From Amycolatopsis sp. NBC_01480 (GTDB taxonomy: Bacteria; Actinomycetota; Actinomycetes; Mycobacteriales; Pseudonocardiaceae): a stretch of DNA of 64,000 nucleotides. Shown piece by piece: positions 25,351 to 35,640 of this stretch. The DNA is taken from positions 6,448,001 through 6,512,000 of the forward strand of contig NZ_CP109442.1 in NCBI RefSeq assembly GCF_036227205.1, in the 5' to 3' direction. Within the stretch, counting starts at the first letter, position 1, and each line of letters begins with the position of its first letter. The position numbers and the translations under genes were made by a program. The notes beneath the pieces were generated by a model. It saw only the letters and a list, made by a program, of their open reading frames with translations, was not told the DNA's origin and did no database searches.

Positions 25351-27264
25351 GTGCGATGGGAACGGCAGCGGGCAGGGGAGGGTGAGCCGGTCCTGCCAGG
25401 CCTGGACGGCCTGGTGCGGTCGGTGCGATCACCGGAGTTCGACGGCGTCACCTTTCACGAGGTGCACGCCCGGTCGGTGCTGAACAAGGTGCCGGGGGCG
25501 TCCCCGGTGCCGTTCCGGTGGACGGTGAACCCGTACCGGGGCTGCTCGCACGCGTGCACGTACTGCCTCGACGGCGGCACCCCGGTGCTGCTGGCCGACG
25601 GGCGGGCCAAGCCGATCGCCGACCTGGCCGTGGGCGAGGCGATTCTCGGCACGCGCGGCCACGGCGTCGCGCGACGGCTGGTGCCCACCGAGGTGCTGGC
25701 GCACTGGACCACGGTGCGCGAGGCGTACCGCGTGACCCTTGACGACGGCACCATGCTCGTCACCGGGCCGGACCACCGGTTCCTCAGCGCACGCGGGTGG
25801 AAGTACGTGACCGGCAGCAAACTCGGCACGGCGCAGCGGCCGCACCTCGAGGCAGGCACGGAACTGGTCGGCGGCGGCCGGTTCGCGCGCACGCCGGACG
25901 ACACGCTCGGCTACCGCGCCGGGTACCTGTGCGGGATGCTGCGCTCCGGCGGTTTCGCGGCGGAGCCGGACGCGGCCGCGCGGGCGCTCGAGTACCTGCC
26001 GGACTTCGGCTCCTCGGTGGGGTTCATGCGCATCCCGCCGCAGCCGGACGCGCACTGGTCCCGCGGGTTCCTCGCCGGGCTGTTCGACCTCGCGGGCTCC
26101 TACCGCCGCGGGGTGCTGTCGATCGCACACGACGAGACGGACGTGGTGGACACGCTTTTCGAAGCGCTGGAACGGTTTTCCTTCGATTACGAGACGGTGG
26201 GCCACCGCGGCCACCCGGGCCGGCGCGTGGCGCGGCTGTCCGGCGGCACCGCCGAGGTGCTGCGGTTCCTGCACCTGGCCGACCCGGCCGTGGCCTGGAA
26301 GCGCTCGCTCGACGGGACGACCATCGGCTCGGTGCGGCGCACCGTCACGGCGGTGGAATCGCTGGGCCTGGAGCTGCCGCTGTACGACATCACCACCGGC
26401 ACCGGGGACTTCGTGGCCGACGGCATGGTGTCCCACAACTGCTTCGCCCGCAACACCCACACCTACCTCGATTTCGACGCGGGCCACGACTTCGACACCC
26501 AGGTGGTGGTGAAGATCAACGCGCCGGAAGTGCTTGCGGCGCAACTGAAGCGGCCCGGCTGGCAGCGAGAGCACGTGGCCATGGGCACGAACACCGACCC
26601 GTACCAGCGCGCGGAGGGCCGCTACCGGCTGATGCCCGGGATCATCCGCGCGCTGGCGGACTCGGGCACCCCGCTGTCGATCCTGACGAAGGGCACGGTG
26701 CTGACCCGGGACCTGCCCCTGCTGGAATCCGTGGCGAAGGACGTCCCGGCGGGCCTGGCGGTCTCGATCGCGCTGCTGGACCGGGAGTTGCAGCACCGTC
26801 TGGAGCCGGGCACACCGAGCCCCCAGGCGCGGCTGGACCTGGTCCGCAAGGCCCGCGCGGCGGGCCTCCCGTGCGCCGTGCTGGTCGCCCCGGTCCTGCC
26901 GTGGCTGACGGACTCGGTCGAGGCCTTGGACGCCCTGTTCGCGAGCCTCGCTGAAGCCGGGGCCACCAGCGTCAGCGTGCTGCCGCTGCATTTGCGCCCC
27001 GGCGCGCGCGAGTGGTTCGCCTCGTGGCTGGGCCGCACGCACCCCGCGCTGGTCCCGCGGTACAAACGCTTGTACTCCCGCGGCGCCTACGTGGATCGCG
27101 GCTACCGCGAACGCCTGGGCGAACGCGTCGGGCCACTCCTGCGGCGCCACGGTCTCGCGCCTCGGAACGAGGACGATCCCCAGCCACCGCGGCGGTTCGC
27201 GGGGGTGCCGGAACCCCGGGCGGAGGAGGTGACGCCGGAAGCTGAACAACTCCGCTTGCTGTGA
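25351..27264 (+). CDS. Rv2578c-family radical SAM protein interrupted by an intein
   Basis: The 637-residue precursor would give a mature protein of 345 residues after removal of a 292-residue intein. The exteins belong to the Rv2578c family (SplB/DNA-repair-photolyase-like radical SAM, COG1533 as I recall). N-extein WTVNPYRGCSHACTY supplies the first two cysteines (C65, C69) of CxxxCxxC. The third is Cys364, the first residue of the C-extein (CFARNTHTYLDF). The Fe-S motif is thus incomplete until splicing. The GTG at 25351 is preferred because homology starts with VRWERQR; an ATG at 25333 lies inside the second SOS box. The enzyme's reaction is not established. SOS boxes upstream fit a DNA-damage role. 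Confidence 0.9.
   Translation: MRWERQRAGEGEPVLPGLDGLVRSVRSPEFDGVTFHEVHARSVLNKVPGASPVPFRWTVNPYRGCSHACTYCLDGGTPVLLADGRAKPIADLAVGEAILGTRGHGVARRLVPTEVLAHWTTVREAYRVTLDDGTMLVTGPDHRFLSARGWKYVTGSKLGTAQRPHLEAGTELVGGGRFARTPDDTLGYRAGYLCGMLRSGGFAAEPDAAARALEYLPDFGSSVGFMRIPPQPDAHWSRGFLAGLFDLAGSYRRGVLSIAHDETDVVDTLFEALERFSFDYETVGHRGHPGRRVARLSGGTAEVLRFLHLADPAVAWKRSLDGTTIGSVRRTVTAVESLGLELPLYDITTGTGDFVADGMVSHNCFARNTHTYLDFDAGHDFDTQVVVKINAPEVLAAQLKRPGWQREHVAMGTNTDPYQRAEGRYRLMPGIIRALADSGTPLSILTKGTVLTRDLPLLESVAKDVPAGLAVSIALLDRELQHRLEPGTPSPQARLDLVRKARAAGLPCAVLVAPVLPWLTDSVEALDALFASLAEAGATSVSVLPLHLRPGAREWFASWLGRTHPALVPRYKRLYSRGAYVDRGYRERLGERVGPLLRRHGLAPRNEDDPQPPRRFAGVPEPRAEEVTPEAEQLRLL
25564..26439 (+). other. Intein (292 residues) with degenerate LAGLIDADG endonuclease
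   Basis: Block A is CLDGGTPVLLADGRAKPI, with Cys1 as splicing nucleophile. Block B is VTGPDHRFLSARGW, with the conserved His at about intein residue 71. Blocks F/G are YDITTGTGDFVADGMVSHN, ending in His-Asn before the +1 Cys. These residues are what protein splicing needs. The central region retains two dodecapeptide-like motifs: YLCGMLRSGGF (about 121-131) and FLAGLFDLAGSY (about 169-180). In each the catalytic acidic residue of LAGLIDADG (final D before G) is replaced, by Gly and Ala. Homing is therefore probably lost while splicing is kept. Confidence 0.88.
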
Positions 27265-27297
27265 CTGCGGCACCCTCGCGGCCGTTCCGCTTTTCCG

Positions 27298-27357
27298 GCC
27301 GCTCCGCCGTCTCTGCCGCTCCGCCGTCTCTGCCGCTCCGCCGTCTCTGCCGCTCCG
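27298..27357. repeat. 17-bp tandem repeat, 3.5 copies
   Basis: GCCGCTCCGCCGTCTCT is repeated perfectly three times (27298-27314, 27315-27331, 27332-27348) with a further half copy. It lies in the 301-bp gap between the radical SAM gene and aspS, which otherwise holds the palindrome at 27387 and the aspS promoter region. Confidence 0.85.
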
Positions 27358-27386
27358 CGGCCGGTGCCCGGCGGCGCCGAAGCGCC

Positions 27387-27433
27387 CCCAATGTGGCGTT
27401 CGGTGCGTTCAACGCAACCAACGCCACATTGGG
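27387..27433. repeat. Large imperfect palindrome, intergenic family B
   Basis: Perfect 14-bp arms CCCAATGTGGCGTT (27387-27400) and AACGCCACATTGGG (27420-27433) enclose inner arms TGCGTT and AACGCA. In one frame it reads PNVAFGAFNATNATLGA, another coding-like phrase. It could form a hairpin in RNA or a cruciform; it is about 130 bp upstream of aspS and may terminate transcription from the radical SAM gene. Confidence 0.75.
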
Positions 27434-27565
27434 TGCAGGGAATCCGGCCGGGCCGGGCCGCAGACCGGCCGGACAAGCCTGGTAACACGGCCGCCGGGGC
27501 CGTTCGTTAGCCTCTGTGTTCGGCGAAAACCGCCGTGAACCCGTGGGCGAAGGAGAGCAGTCGCA

Positions 27566-29343
<1,778 letters not shown>

Positions 29344-29344
<1 letters not shown>

Positions 29345-30285
29345 TGCTGCACTTGCGGGCGGTGTGCCCGCCGGAGCGGACCGCCGAGGCGGTCGAGTTC
29401 CTGCGGGCACACGCCGGCACCGCGCACCTGGTGGTGCACCGCGGGGTCGCCGTCCAGCCGGAAGGCGATCTGATCGAGGCGGACATCGCCCGCGAGGCCG
29501 CCGACGAGATCGTCGACGCCCTGTGCGCGCTGCACCTGGACCGTTCCGGCGGCATCACCCTGGAAGCACTGGACACGGCGCTGTCCGACGCGGCCGACGC
29601 CGCGGAGGAGGCCGCGCCCGGTGAAGGCGCGGATGCCGTGGTGTGGCAGGAACTGCTGGGCCGCACGGGCGAGGAGTCGCGCTGGAACCTGACGTTCCAG
29701 GCGTTCCTGGTGATCGCCTGCCTGCTCGCGGCCGTCGGGGTGGTCACGGACTCGGCGGTCACGATCGTCGGCGCGATGGTGGTGGGGCCCGAATTCGGGC
29801 CGCTGGCCGCGATCGCGGTCGGCCTGGTGCTGCGCCGGCGCGATCTGGTCGGCCGGGCCGGCGCGGCGCTGCTGGTCGGCTTCCCGGTCTCGATGGTCAT
29901 CACCCTCGGCGCGGTCCTGCTGGGCTCGGCGACCGGGATCTTCGATCCTTCGGCGATCGTGGAAAACCACGAGGTCGACTTCGTCTACCAGGTCGGCGTC
30001 GCGTCGTTTGTCGTCGCGCTGCTCGCCGGGGCGGCGGGCATGCTGGCGATGACCTCGGCGAAGTCCGCGGCGCTGGTCGGGGTCTTCATCTCGGTGACCA
30101 CGGTGCCGGCGGCGGGCTACGCGATGGTGGCCGCGGTGGCCGGGCGCTGGGACCGGACCGGCTACTCCGTGCTGCAGCTGCTGGTCAACCTGCTCGGCAT
30201 CGTGCTCGCCGCGGCCGCGGTTCTCTTGGTGCGTCGTCGCAAACAGCGTTCTTCCGCGCTGCAACGCCCGCTTTCGGCCGGGTGA
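29344..30285 (+). CDS. DUF389 domain integral membrane protein
   Basis: A 313-residue membrane protein. The first 110 residues form a soluble ferredoxin-like region (VLHLRAVCPPERTAEAVEFL). After TGEESRWNLTFQAFLVIACLL come about six membrane segments with the DUF389 signature VTDSAVTIVGAMVVGPEFGPL and MLAMTSAKSAALVGVFISVTTVPAAGYAM. Function is unknown; relatives are thought to be transporters or channels. The GTG start overlaps the aspS stop, so it is probably translated from the aspS transcript. The C-terminus is Arg/Lys-rich and cytoplasmic by the positive-inside rule. Confidence 0.88.
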
Positions 30286-30600
30286 CGCGGCAAACGGGTC
30301 AGCCGGCGATCCGGACGCGGTTCGGTGTTTTCCGACTGCTCGTAGTGGGTAAGGAAAAGCGGTGAACGATCGCAGAGAAGTCCCCGCCGCGCCGGTGCCC
30401 CAGGCTTCCCGGATCGGTTCAGGCGACCGGCGCGCCAGCGCGAAACCGGGCCCGGTACGGCCATTTCGCTGATCTTTCGCCGCACCGGGCAACGTTGCCG
30501 CGTTTTGTCACGTCCGCCTTTCACTATGGGAAGAAGTTCGCGTCCCGCTGCCCGGATCAGTGTGGTCAGGGTTGCTCAGTCACGAGTAGGGTCGGTGCCA
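30286..30600. other. Gene-free spacer upstream of the phosphotransferase-like gene
   Basis: No coding region was found in these 315 bp. A 12-bp perfect palindrome GGCAACGTTGCC lies at 30488-30499, about 100 bp before the next gene, and could be an operator. A possible -10 element TAGGGT at 30587-30592 sits 8 bp before the ATG at 30601, consistent with a leaderless transcript. Confidence 0.5.
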
Positions 30601-31782
30601 ATGACAGTCGACACCTCCTCCACCGACGATTCCACCGTCGGTGCGGGAGCCGAGCCCGTCGCCGCGGCGATCGCGGCGGGGGAAAGCGTGTTATCGCGTC
30701 GCTTCGGCAGCGCGATCACGCTCGTGTCGCCCGAGGACCTCGCCGGCAGCGGGCCCGCGACGGTGCTGCGGGCGCGGGTCGTCTCCTCGTCCTTCGCGCT
30801 GCCGCGCACCTTGGTCATCAAGCACTACCCGGACCCGCCGGAGCCCGGTTACGCCGACCCGTTCGCGCAGGAGGCGGTGAGCTACCAGCTCTTCACCGCG
30901 CTCTCGCCGGACGAGCGGATGTGCCCCGAACTGCTCGCGCACGACGGCCGCCAGCGTGTGCTGGTGATCGAGGACCTCGGCCGTGCCCCGACGTTGCAGG
31001 ACAAGCTCTCCGCGCGTGATTCCCGCGCGGCGGAGCGGGCGCTGCTGTCGTGGGCCCGCTCGCTCGGCCGGCTGCACGCGAGCACCGCGAGCCGCGAGGC
31101 CGACTTCAACGCGCTGCTGCGCCGGCTCGGCGGCCCGGTCCGCAACGAGGACAACGACCTCGCCGACACGCTCGACGAGGTCCCTCCGCTGCTGGAGGAA
31201 CTGCTGGGCATCGTCACGCCGGAGCCGATCCGCGCGCGGGTGGCGGAATCCGTGGCGCTGGCGCGGTCGGCGGCGTTCCGCGCGTTCAGCCCGTCGGAGC
31301 TGAGCCCGGAGAACAACCTGGTCACCGGCTCCGGGGTGCGCTTCCTGGACTTCGAACGCGGCCGCGTCCGCACGGCCTTGGTGGACGCGGCGTACCTGCG
31401 GCTGCCGTTCGCCTCGTGCGACGACGCGCTGGCGCTGCCCGCGGGCATGAGCGAGGCGATGATCGCCGCGTGGCGCGCCGAGGTGGTCGGCGTGTGGCCG
31501 TCCTTCGCCGACGACGAGGAGCTCGCGGCCCAGCTGACGATCAGCGAGCTGCTGCTCGTCTGGCTCATCACCAGCGACATGCTCCCGACCCTGGACCTCA
31601 CCCGCCACGCGACGCCGGTCAGCCGCGAGGCCGCGCTGGTCACCTGGTGGCGTGAGCTGGCGAAACACGCGGGTTACGCGCGCCTCACGGATATCGCCGA
31701 GCACGCCGCCCGCGTGGCCGCCGCGCTGGGCGCCCGGCTCGGCCCGCACGCCGACCTGGCGTTTTACCCCGCCTTTCGCTGA
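30601..31782 (+). CDS. Phosphotransferase-like protein (APH/kinase fold)
   Basis: A 393-residue protein with the aminoglycoside-phosphotransferase/choline-kinase fold. The N-lobe has RTLVIKHYPDPPEPG, with the ATP-binding Lys, and YQLFTALSPDERMCPELLAHD. The hinge is RQRVLVIEDLGRAPTL. The catalytic-loop equivalent is AFSPSELSPENNLVTG and the metal-binding strand VRFLDFERGRVR, so the usual HGDLHPGN is diverged (S-E-L-S-P-E-N-N). Activity as a kinase is therefore uncertain. The ATG at 30601 is chosen because upstream codons are promoter sequence. No resistance or sugar-kinase gene adjoins it, and the substrate is unknown. Confidence 0.75.
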   Translation: MTVDTSSTDDSTVGAGAEPVAAAIAAGESVLSRRFGSAITLVSPEDLAGSGPATVLRARVVSSSFALPRTLVIKHYPDPPEPGYADPFAQEAVSYQLFTALSPDERMCPELLAHDGRQRVLVIEDLGRAPTLQDKLSARDSRAAERALLSWARSLGRLHASTASREADFNALLRRLGGPVRNEDNDLADTLDEVPPLLEELLGIVTPEPIRARVAESVALARSAAFRAFSPSELSPENNLVTGSGVRFLDFERGRVRTALVDAAYLRLPFASCDDALALPAGMSEAMIAAWRAEVVGVWPSFADDEELAAQLTISELLLVWLITSDMLPTLDLTRHATPVSREAALVTWWRELAKHAGYARLTDIAEHAARVAAALGARLGPHADLAFYPAFR

Positions 31783-31948
31783 CGGCCCCGGGCGCTGACC
31801 GTTTCGCGCCGGTAATCCGCTTTCGGCGCGAAAACCCGGGTGGCCGGGTTGTCCTTTCCGCGTGGATGGGGCGGAGACGTGCCAAGAGTTCCCCGCCCCG
31901 TCCATGCGGCGTTACCTCACCATCACCGAGGGTGGGTTTCGGTGCCGG

Positions 31949-32899
31949 ATGGTCTTTCGCGTGACCGTGATCAGCGTCCAAGTCACCCAGGCCCCGCCGC
32001 CCACCCGGCCGCCGGAGCCCGCTCCGTCGCCGGAACCGCGTGCGCCCGCCTCGCCACGCGAGCCCGCGGCGTCGCGAGAATCCGCCGCGCCGCAAGCGCC
32101 TGTCGCACCGCTAGAATCCGTCGCGCCGCTGAAGCACGCGCGGCGCCTTGCCGTGCTCGGCGACTCCACCGCGGTCGGCCTCGGCGACCCGCTGCCGCAC
32201 CGGGGCGGCTGGCGCGGAGTCGGGCCGCTTGTCGCCGAGGCGCTGGGCGTCGGCGAAGACGGCTACCTCAACCCGTCCTTCACCGGCGCGCGCATGAACT
32301 GCGTGCTGTCCCAGCAACTTCCGCTCGTCCTGGCGCACCGGCCGGACGTCGCGCTGATCGTCGTCGGCATGAACGACACCCTGCGCCCGGACTTCAACGC
32401 GGAGCAGATCTCCGCCGATCTCACCGAGATCATCCGTACGCTCGCCGCGGTCGGCACCACCGTCGTGCCGGTGCGTTTTCACGACCACGGCAAGGTTTTC
32501 CGCCTGCCGCAGTCGCTGAAGCGGGCACTCAGCGCGCGGGTCGCCGAGCTGAACGCGGCCATCGACACCGTCGTCGCCGCCGAGGGCGTGCCCTGCCTCG
32601 ACCTCGACACGATGCCCGGCGCGTACGACCTCACGGCGTGGAGCGTCGACCGGCTGCACCCCTCGGAACTCGGCCACCGGATGCTCGCGCTCGGGTTCAC
32701 CGCGCTGCTCGCCGACGCCGGGTTCGCCGTGCCGGAGCCGGTCAGCCTGACCTGCTCGGGCGGCGTGGAGCCGAGCGCGGCGGGGCACTTCGGCTGGCTC
32801 GTGCTCAAGGGCGTGCCGTGGCTGTGGCGCCGGGGACGCGAGTTCCTGCCTTACGCCGCGGTGATCATGTGGCGTTCGTTCCGCGGGCACGCGGGCTGA
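31949..32899 (+). CDS. SGNH/GDSL hydrolase with a Pro/Ala/Ser-rich N-terminal region
   Basis: About 316 residues. Residues from about 10 to 60 are a low-complexity linker of Pro, Ala, Glu and Ser (PPEPAPSPEPRAPASPREPA). The hydrolase domain then shows block I RRLAVLGDSTAVGLG (nucleophile Ser), block III VVGMNDTLRP (oxyanion Asn) and block V SVDRLHPSELGHRM (Asp/His). These are esterase/lipase residues; the substrate is unknown. Starts at GTG 31862 or ATG 31904 are in frame; ATG 31949 is preferred for the GAGGGTGGG upstream. No clear signal peptide is seen. Its 3' end overlaps the convergent metallophosphoesterase gene by 35 bp. Confidence 0.82.
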   Translation: MVFRVTVISVQVTQAPPPTRPPEPAPSPEPRAPASPREPAASRESAAPQAPVAPLESVAPLKHARRLAVLGDSTAVGLGDPLPHRGGWRGVGPLVAEALGVGEDGYLNPSFTGARMNCVLSQQLPLVLAHRPDVALIVVGMNDTLRPDFNAEQISADLTEIIRTLAAVGTTVVPVRFHDHGKVFRLPQSLKRALSARVAELNAAIDTVVAAEGVPCLDLDTMPGAYDLTAWSVDRLHPSELGHRMLALGFTALLADAGFAVPEPVSLTCSGGVEPSAAGHFGWLVLKGVPWLWRRGREFLPYAAVIMWRSFRGHAG

Positions 32900-33620
32900 A
32901 CACCCGCAGCGCTTCGGCGTCCGAGACCGGGTTCCGCACGAAGTAGTCCGCGAACTCGGCGACGTCCTCGTACCCCGATTCCGCGACGAGCTGCCGGCAC
33001 GCTTCCTCGGCGTCGTAAGGAGTTCGCCGGAGTTCGACGCCGGGGCCGAGCAGCGCCCAGTGCGCACCCGTTGTCCCGTAAGGCATTCCGACGCTGCCGG
33101 GGTTGACCACGCGGCGCCGGTCGGCGAGCCGGGTGAACGGCATGTGCGTGTGCCCGCACACCACGGTCGGCGCGGTGACGCCTTCGAACACCTCGGCCCA
33201 GCGCGAAAGTGGACTGTCGACGAGCACGACTTCCTCGTCGTCACGCGGGGTTGCGTGACAGAACAGCACTTCGCCGAGCCCGTCGATGTCGAGCGTGACG
33301 GTCAGCGGCAGTCCGGCCAGTAGCCGCACCTGGTCCGGCCGCAACTGCGCGGCGGCCCACGGCGCGATCGGGTCCGGGATGTCCGTCGTCCCGCCGCCGG
33401 CCAGCGTGACCAGCTCGCGGTCGGCGTTGCCGCGGACCCAGACCGCGCGGTCGCCGAGCGCTACGAGCCGGTCCAGCGTCGCCACCGGCAGCGGTCCCGC
33501 CGCGTGGTCGCCGCACAGCACCACGACGTCGGCCGCCTGCACGTCCGGCTCCGCCAGCACCGCGTCGAGCGCGGGCAGCACGCCGTGGATGTCCGAGAGC
33601 ACCGCGACCGAGGAGGGCAT
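32865..33620 (-). CDS. Calcineurin-like metallophosphoesterase (YfcE-type)
   Basis: A 251-residue binuclear metal phosphoesterase. Ligand motifs are in the usual order: VLSDIHG (7-13), VVLCGDH, VRGNADRE, LFCHATPRDD, VVCGHTHMPF and VVNPGSVGMPYG. This set indicates an intact phosphodiesterase or phosphatase. The last 45 residues (DAEEACRQLVAESGYEDVAEFADYF) form a helical tail common in this subfamily. The true substrate is unknown. It converges on the SGNH hydrolase gene with a 35-bp overlap at their 3' ends. Confidence 0.9.
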   Translation of the reverse strand: MPSSVAVLSDIHGVLPALDAVLAEPDVQAADVVVLCGDHAAGPLPVATLDRLVALGDRAVWVRGNADRELVTLAGGGTTDIPDPIAPWAAAQLRPDQVRLLAGLPLTVTLDIDGLGEVLFCHATPRDDEEVVLVDSPLSRWAEVFEGVTAPTVVCGHTHMPFTRLADRRRVVNPGSVGMPYGTTGAHWALLGPGVELRRTPYDAEEACRQLVAESGYEDVAEFADYFVRNPVSDAEALRVFSPRARGTNAT

Positions 33621-33644
33621 CGGCCCAGCCTGCCCGTCGCGAGG

Positions 33645-33671
33645 CCGTCGGCGAAGCGTGTTCGCCGACGG
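33645..33671 (-). terminator. Hairpin terminator after the P450/TetR operon
   Basis: Arms CCGTCGGCGAA (33645-33655) and TTCGCCGACGG (33661-33671) form an 11-bp perfect stem with a 5-nt loop, 10 bp past the P450 stop. There is no U-tract, as is common in high-GC actinomycetes. Confidence 0.65.
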
Positions 33672-33681
33672 CGCAAGGGTT

Positions 33682-34884
33682 TCAGACCTGAAGCGGCAGC
33701 ACCTTCACCCCGGTCATGGCGGGATTGGGCTGGAACGTCGGTGGCTCGCCCGGGATCGTGCGCAGCGACGGGTACCGGTCGAGCAGGATGTCCAGCGCGA
33801 CCCGGCCTTCCAACCGCGCGAGCGGCGCGCCGATGCAGGTGTGGATGCCGTGGCTGAACGCCAGGTGCTTGGTGTCCGCGCGGGCCGGGTCGAACACGTC
33901 GGGCTCGGCGAAGTGCCGCGCGTCGCGGTTGGCCGCGGCGACCCAGACCAGCAGCATCCGGTCCGCGGGGATCGTCGAGCCGCCCAGCTCCACCTCCTTG
34001 GTGGTGACGCGGGCGACGGCCGAGAACGGCGAAAGGAACCGCAGCGACTCCTCGATCACCGGGGGCACCAGCGCGCGGTCGGCGCGGACCCGCTCGGCCC
34101 ACTCTCCGAATGCGTCGAGGCACAGCACCGTGTTGCCCAGCAGCATGGTGGTGGTGATGTGCCCGGCGATCAGCAGCACGTTCGCGAAGTTGACGATCTC
34201 CGTGCGGTTGAGCCGCTCGCCGTCGACCTCGGCCTCGACCAGCTTGGTGAGCAGGTCCTCCCGCGGGTGCCGGCGCCGTTCGTCGGCGTGCTTGCCCAGG
34301 TACTCGGTGAAGTTGCGGGTGACCCGGATCTGCTCCTTGGCTACCTTCTTCTGCTCCTCGGTCTGCTCGCCGACGGAGATCTGGCCGGTGCTGCTGAACA
34401 GCTCGTCCACCCAGCTCCGGAACAGCTCGCGGTCACTGGCCGGCACCCCGAGCAGCTCGGCGATCACGATCACCGGCAGCGGGTAGAACAGGTCCTCCAC
34501 CAGCTCCAGCCGGTCGCGCCCGGCCACGGCGTCGAGCAGCTCGCGGGTGAGCTGCCCGATCCGCGGCTCGAGGTCCGCCACCACCTTCGGCGTGAACGCG
34601 CGGCTGACCAGCTTGCGCATCTTGTTGTGCAGCGGCGGGTCCAGCTGCAGCAGGCTGCCCTCGCTCAGCTCGGCGACGTCCGCCTTCGACTCCGCCGGCA
34701 CCAGCCGCGTGGTGTCGGACGAGAACGTGGCCGGGTCGCTCAGCACCTGGTGCGCCTCGGCGTACCCGTAGATGTTCCAGGTGCCCAGCTCCTCCTTGAA
34801 TTCCACCGGGCTGGTCGGCTGGACCCCGCGCAACCAGAACTGGTCGTGGTGGACGGCCCAGGTCGGCGGGAGTGTGGTGGTCAT
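33682..34884 (-). CDS. Cytochrome P450 (AGHITT type)
   Basis: A 400-residue P450. The I-helix motif is LIAGHITTTMLLGN, in which the usual acidic residue of AG(G/A)(D/E)T is Ile, a variant found in some actinomycete biosynthetic P450s. ExxR is in VIEESLRFLSP. The heme loop is FSHGIHTCIGAPLARLE with the axial Cys. It differs clearly from the P450 at 8.6 kb. It lies 38 bp downstream of the TetR-family gene on the same strand, so it is probably regulated by it. A GGGGAA ribosome site precedes the ATG. Substrate unknown. Confidence 0.93.
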   Translation of the reverse strand: MTTTLPPTWAVHHDQFWLRGVQPTSPVEFKEELGTWNIYGYAEAHQVLSDPATFSSDTTRLVPAESKADVAELSEGSLLQLDPPLHNKMRKLVSRAFTPKVVADLEPRIGQLTRELLDAVAGRDRLELVEDLFYPLPVIVIAELLGVPASDRELFRSWVDELFSSTGQISVGEQTEEQKKVAKEQIRVTRNFTEYLGKHADERRRHPREDLLTKLVEAEVDGERLNRTEIVNFANVLLIAGHITTTMLLGNTVLCLDAFGEWAERVRADRALVPPVIEESLRFLSPFSAVARVTTKEVELGGSTIPADRMLLVWVAAANRDARHFAEPDVFDPARADTKHLAFSHGIHTCIGAPLARLEGRVALDILLDRYPSLRTIPGEPPTFQPNPAMTGVKVLPLQV

Positions 34885-34922
34885 GGTCGCTGGTTCCCCT
34901 TCCCGTTGCCGGCGCGCCGGGA

Positions 34923-35627
34923 TCAGCCGGGCGCCGTGGCGGATTCGCCGGTGTAGATGACCGCGCGGCAGGCCGAGACGTAGGCCTCGGACACCGAGCG
35001 GAGTTCGGTGGCCGCCGCTTCGACGGCGGCGGGATCGGGCTCGCCGGGCGGCTCGAAAGCGGCCTGGACGACCCTGGCCATCGCGTCGGCCCGGTCCTCG
35101 GCGGTGAGGCCGGGCCGGGCGGCGTCGGTGTTCTGCTGCAGGTAGAAGCCGATGCTCGCGGCGCTGACGGCGTACGTCAGGTCCGGCACGTCGGCCCGCA
35201 GCAGCCCGTTGCGGACGAACACCTCGAACGTCCCGTCGGTCGCCGCCACCCCGGCCGTGCGCGTCTCGAACGCCGCGTCCGAATAGCGGCCCAGCAGGTC
35301 GGCGTCGTTCGTGAGCATGGCCGAGAGCAGCGGGTCGCCGACCACGTCGAGGAACATGCCCCGCAGGTAACGGTGCGGCACGGCCTCCGCGGGGTCGGCG
35401 CGCAGCCGGGCGACGGTCCGGTCGAGGAGGTCGGCCGCGGCGCGCGTGAGCAGCGCTTCGAACAGCGCGTCCTTGGTGCGCCAGTGCAGGTAGACGGTGC
35501 CCTTGCCGATGCCGGCCCGGCGCGCGACGTCGTCGATCGTCACCTTGCGCGAGCCCCAGCGCACGAGCAGCTCGGAGGCGGCGTCGAGGATCCGGTCGGC
35601 GCGGTCGTGGTTCGGGTGTCCCGGCAT
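34923..35627 (-). CDS. TetR-family transcriptional regulator
   Basis: A 234-residue regulator. Residues about 8-55 form the TetR helix-turn-helix (ADRILDAASELLVRWGSRKV, then TIDDVARRAGIGKGTVYLHW). The rest is a helical ligand-binding and dimer domain with no recognised ligand. It is the first gene of a two-gene operon with the P450 at 33.7-34.9 kb, a common arrangement in which the ligand is a P450 substrate or product. An inverted repeat at 35641-35678 just upstream is a plausible autoregulatory operator. It is divergent from rarA. Confidence 0.92.
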   Translation of the reverse strand: MPGHPNHDRADRILDAASELLVRWGSRKVTIDDVARRAGIGKGTVYLHWRTKDALFEALLTRAAADLLDRTVARLRADPAEAVPHRYLRGMFLDVVGDPLLSAMLTNDADLLGRYSDAAFETRTAGVAATDGTFEVFVRNGLLRADVPDLTYAVSAASIGFYLQQNTDAARPGLTAEDRADAMARVVQAAFEPPGEPDPAAVEAAATELRSVSEAYVSACRAVIYTGESATAPG

Positions 35628-35640
35628 GGCTCCATCCAGC

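Noticed and set aside
30495..31019. Alternative frame at the start of the phosphotransferase-like gene
   Set aside because: The kinase-fold homology lies in the frame starting at 30601; this one is compositional.
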